A DNA stretch of 64,000 nucleotides from Gemmatimonadota bacterium (GTDB lineage Bacteria; Gemmatimonadota; Gemmatimonadetes; Longimicrobiales; Gaopeijiaceae): positions 62,001 to 126,000 of the forward strand of contig JACZXQ010000005.1 of the NCBI GenBank assembly GCA_022571515.1, read 5' to 3'. Positions 61,485-64,000 of the stretch are shown one piece after another. The position numbers were made by a program, and so were the translations under genes. The notes under the pieces were generated by a model. That model was not told where the DNA came from. It ran no database searches and saw only the letters and a list, made by a program, of their open reading frames with translations. Numbering within the stretch: the stretch's first letter is position 1; each line of letters opens with the position of its first letter.

Positions 61485-62440
61485 CACAAGGTGACGCGCA
61501 GCGCAGCCGAAACGAAGAGCGGGTTGGACGACGCGCCGAAGTCGCCGGTTCGTCCCGGCAGATCGCCAAACCCCGACGACCAGCCCGCCTCGATGGACCC
61601 CTGGAGGACCAAGAACGACCAGGAGGTACCGCCGAAGTAGACTGTTCGCCGGTCCGTGAAATCGTCCGTCGCGGTGCTGATGGCGCCTCCGGGAGCCGTG
61701 GTGCGCAACGACATGTCCCCACGATGCCAATCCCAACCCACACCCGCGAAGAATCCGATGAACGGTAGGTCCTTCCCGATGATCGCCCGGACGGACGTCG
61801 TGGAGAGGTCGAAGGTGATCTCGGCGTTGTCCCTTGTCCGATCTCCATACGTGGCTTCACCGAAACCACGATGGACCACCGAGACCGACACCCCTGGGGC
61901 CGTGAACGATTCGCGCAGGAGGCCGAGGCGCGCGCCCACACCCACCGTCCCAGCATTATCGCCGAACTCACTCGGCAACCTCAGATAGCTGGCCGTGGCG
62001 AGGAGGTCGAGGGAGAAGAGGCCACCCACCGACGGTACCACGGAGAACCCGTCCAGGATCGAAACGACGATCGAGCCCTGAATCGTCGGTACCCAGAGCG
62101 TCTGATCGTCTACGTCCGAGCGGGATCTGCCTGTAACGCGGGGGCTCTTCAGGCGGCCGAGCGTGGTGCGTACGCTCGCAGAGACGCGCGGCATGGATCC
62201 CAGCTTCTTCCCGAGCGTGCTCGAGCTGCCAGGCACATCCGTGCCGCCGGCGTCCACGAACCCTACGCCGGCACGAAGCGCCTGAGTCGCGATCGCAACT
62301 TCTTCGCACCAAATGCGCGCAACGTTCGCGCCTGAAAGGCATTGGCTCACGAGCATTTCGGCCTCCTGCCCGGAGGCTCCCGAAACGCTGCCCGCCAACA
62401 TGCCTATGGCGAGCATTGAGAACACCCGACCCCGCTTCAT
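61484..62440 (-). CDS. Predicted outer-membrane beta-barrel protein
   Basis: This 318-residue protein has a signal peptide (MKRGRVFSMLAIGMLAGSVSG) and alternating beta-strand segments rich in glycine and aromatics, such as FGEATYGDRTRDNAEITFDLS, FIGFFAGVGWDWHRG, FVLQGSIEAGWSSGFGD and a C-terminal strand LFVSAALRVTL. The family is not recognised. It lies between purM and ribD with overlapping start and stop, although its predicted location is unrelated to either pathway. It could be a porin-like or surface barrel. Confidence 0.7.
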   Translation of the reverse strand: MKRGRVFSMLAIGMLAGSVSGASGQEAEMLVSQCLSGANVARIWCEEVAIATQALRAGVGFVDAGGTDVPGSSSTLGKKLGSMPRVSASVRTTLGRLKSPRVTGRSRSDVDDQTLWVPTIQGSIVVSILDGFSVVPSVGGLFSLDLLATASYLRLPSEFGDNAGTVGVGARLGLLRESFTAPGVSVSVVHRGFGEATYGDRTRDNAEITFDLSTTSVRAIIGKDLPFIGFFAGVGWDWHRGDMSLRTTAPGGAISTATDDFTDRRTVYFGGTSWSFLVLQGSIEAGWSSGFGDLPGRTGDFGASSNPLFVSAALRVTL

Positions 62441-63471
62441 ACCAAGCTTACTCCTGTCTCACTCCGTACACTTCCCAGTACCCACGCCGCAGTTCCCGCA
62501 GCACTGAGCCGGTCCACGATGGAGTCCACGTATTCAGACGCTACCACCGCGATCATGCCAATTCCCATATTGAAGACACGGAACATCTCGTCCCGCTCGA
62601 CGCGCCCTGCTTCGGCCAAGAACCGGAAGGTTTCGGGGACGGTCCACGAGTCCAGCTCGATGGTGGCCCCCAGAGCCGGCCCGAGCGTACGCGGGAGATT
62701 GCCGGGCACGCCGCCACCGGTAATGTGCGCCAGACCTTTGATGATGCCCTCGCCCAGCAACGGACTCAGGAGTGCCTGGTAACTGGAATGGATCGTCAGC
62801 AGCACGTCGGCGACCGTCCTGTCCTGTCCCGGAAAGACATCGTCGACGTCAAGGCCCAGTACATCGAAGACAATCCGGCGAGCGAGCGTGTATCCGTTGG
62901 TATGTAGGCCCGAGGACGGAATGCCGATAAGGGTATCTCCGGCCACGACGCCGGAGCCATCCAGGATTCGATCCCGTTCGACGACCCCGACGATGAAGCC
63001 GGCGAGATCATACTCGTTGGCCCCGTAGAAGTCCGGCATCTGGGCCGTTTCTCCACCCAGCAGGGCGCATCCGTTCTCGCGACACGCCATGGCGATACCG
63101 CTTACGACGTCCTTCACCACGGCTCCGTCGAGGTCACCTGTGGCGAGGTAGTCGAGAAAGAAGAGTGGCCGCGCGCCTTGGACCAGGATGTCGTTCACGC
63201 AGTGATTCACCAGGTCCTGGCCCACCGTGTCGTGCCGTCCGGCGCGGAAGGCGATCTTGAGCTTGGTGCCCACTCCATCCGCGCTCGAGACCAGCACGGG
63301 GTTGGCAACCTCGGGCGGGACCGCATAGAGACCCCCGAAGAGGCCCATCTCTGACAGTGTGTTGGCGTCCCGGGTGGATTCGACGAGGCCTCTCAACCCC
63401 TCTTTCGTACGGTCGGCTGCATCCAGGTCGACACCTACGTCTCGGTAGCTGAGGCCCCGAACGTCAGCCAT
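62437..63471 (-). CDS. purM: Phosphoribosylformylglycinamidine cyclo-ligase (AIR synthase)
   Basis: This 344-residue enzyme closes the imidazole ring in purine biosynthesis. It shows YRDVGVDLDAADRTKEGLRG (split), LVSSADGVGTKLKIAF, LFFLDYLATGDLD, LLGGETAQMPDFYG and HITGGGVPGNLPRTLG. It starts 8 bases inside the upstream sugar kinase gene. Confidence 0.95.
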   Translation of the reverse strand: MADVRGLSYRDVGVDLDAADRTKEGLRGLVESTRDANTLSEMGLFGGLYAVPPEVANPVLVSSADGVGTKLKIAFRAGRHDTVGQDLVNHCVNDILVQGARPLFFLDYLATGDLDGAVVKDVVSGIAMACRENGCALLGGETAQMPDFYGANEYDLAGFIVGVVERDRILDGSGVVAGDTLIGIPSSGLHTNGYTLARRIVFDVLGLDVDDVFPGQDRTVADVLLTIHSSYQALLSPLLGEGIIKGLAHITGGGVPGNLPRTLGPALGATIELDSWTVPETFRFLAEAGRVERDEMFRVFNMGIGMIAVVASEYVDSIVDRLSAAGTAAWVLGSVRSETGVSLV

Positions 63472-64000
63472 TGGTACTCCCGGCCGTGTCGAACTCGTGT
63501 TCGAAGGAGGTCATCTCCTTGAACTCGGCGACCCGCTCGAGCACATCGTCCGTGGTGAGTTCCTGCAAGCGATCGATGCTGAAGCTCTCGACCGCGAACG
63601 AGCCAGTGACCGAGCCGTAGATCATCGCCCTGCGGTAGTCGGCCTGTGTGGGATTGATCGTCTGGGCGAGATAGCCGAGAAAACCGCCCGCAAAAGAATC
63701 GCCAGCGCCGGTAGGGTCGAAGATCGCGTCCAACGGATAGCCGGGGGCGAAGAACGTCCAGTCCTCGGCGAAGAGAGCCGCGCCATGCTCGCCCTTCTTG
63801 ACGACCACTATCGATGGGCCGTGCCCTCTGATCCACCGGCTCGCTCGTACGAGATTGTGATCACCCGCCAGGAGCTTCGCCTCCGAGTCGTTTACCATGA
63901 GGATGTCTACGCGCTCCAGCAGACGGAGCAGGGCCTCCCGGCTGCCTTCGATCCAATAGTTCATGGTGTCACACACGACGACGCTGGGCGCTCTCACCTG
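63464..64000 (-). CDS. PfkB-family sugar kinase (5' end cut by window edge)
   Basis: Only the C-terminal 179 residues are visible. The catalytic motif DPTGAGDSFAGGFLGYL and PSIVVVKKGEHGAAL identify the PfkB (ribokinase-like) family. MVNDSEAKLLAGDHNLV is the hinge region. Substrate could be a sugar or nucleoside. It is cotranscribed with purM. Confidence 0.88.
   Translation of the reverse strand, partial: QVRAPSVVVCDTMNYWIEGSREALLRLLERVDILMVNDSEAKLLAGDHNLVRASRWIRGHGPSIVVVKKGEHGAALFAEDWTFFAPGYPLDAIFDPTGAGDSFAGGFLGYLAQTINPTQADYRRAMIYGSVTGSFAVESFSIDRLQELTTDDVLERVAEFKEMTSFEHEFDTAGSTNG

Noticed and set aside
1-64000. CRISPR arrays, rRNA genes and complete prophage
   Set aside because: No regularly spaced direct repeats, rRNA signatures or phage structural genes were seen.

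Overview
The window is a high-GC, gene-dense bacterial chromosome segment, probably from an uncultured member of the Gemmatimonadota or a close relative. This is inferred from gene content: paired DUF1800/DUF1501 exported proteins, LVIVD-repeat proteins, carboxypeptidase-regulatory-domain secreted proteins, a penicillin-acylase-family hydrolase, a membrane Ser/Thr kinase, a FlgD/type-IX-sorting-like domain, and a regulatory-type PTS with HPr kinase. It is not proven by any single marker. Both edges cut genes: an M14 peptidase at the left and a PfkB sugar kinase at the right.

Layout. 1-11.7 kb: secreted hydrolase and propeller genes, a nicotinate phosphoribosyltransferase, a CNNM/CBS membrane protein, a frameshifted MscS channel and a large EF-hand-like membrane protein of unknown function. 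12-19.9 kb: glnA behind a strong promoter with two terminator hairpins, lspA, the DUF1800/DUF1501 pair, a carboxypeptidase-regulatory protein and small genes. 19.9-29.3 kb: an internally deleted IS6-type relic, a penicillin-acylase homologue, a Ser/Thr kinase, an alkaline-phosphatase-like lipoprotein, a hemolysin-III protein and a second LVIVD-repeat paralogue. 29.4-33.7 kb: an SDR, a frameshifted APC permease and an amino-acid gene group (homoserine dehydrogenase, a gutted threonine dehydratase, an ornithine-cyclodeaminase homologue).

33.7-42.4 kb is a mosaic accessory region next to the 3' end of the tmRNA gene. It holds relics of IS3-like and IS91-like elements, an intact IS6-family element with perfect 14-bp ends, hicAB and vapBC toxin-antitoxin pairs with clear palindromic operators, a second decayed ornithine-cyclodeaminase copy, dispersed repeats, an MFS transporter, a frameshifted PhoX and an M1 aminopeptidase.

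42.4-64 kb is core genome, almost all on the minus strand with start/stop overlaps. It runs from the sugar kinase through purM, a predicted barrel protein, ribD-ribE-ribBA-ribH, nusB, a glycosyltransferase, hpf, hprK, a mannose-class PTS (IIA, IIB, IIC, IID), HPr, EI, metK, a bifunctional nuclease, an exported protein and recO to selB. Before that come ssrA, dusB and ptsN. The PTS block carries all its phosphorylation residues, including the HPr serine that HPr kinase modifies, so it can be read as one carbon-sensing and translation-capacity operon.

Four otherwise conserved genes (MscS, DUF1800, APC permease, PhoX) are each interrupted by a single frameshift. Indel error in the assembly is as plausible as real decay and should be excluded before calling them pseudogenes.
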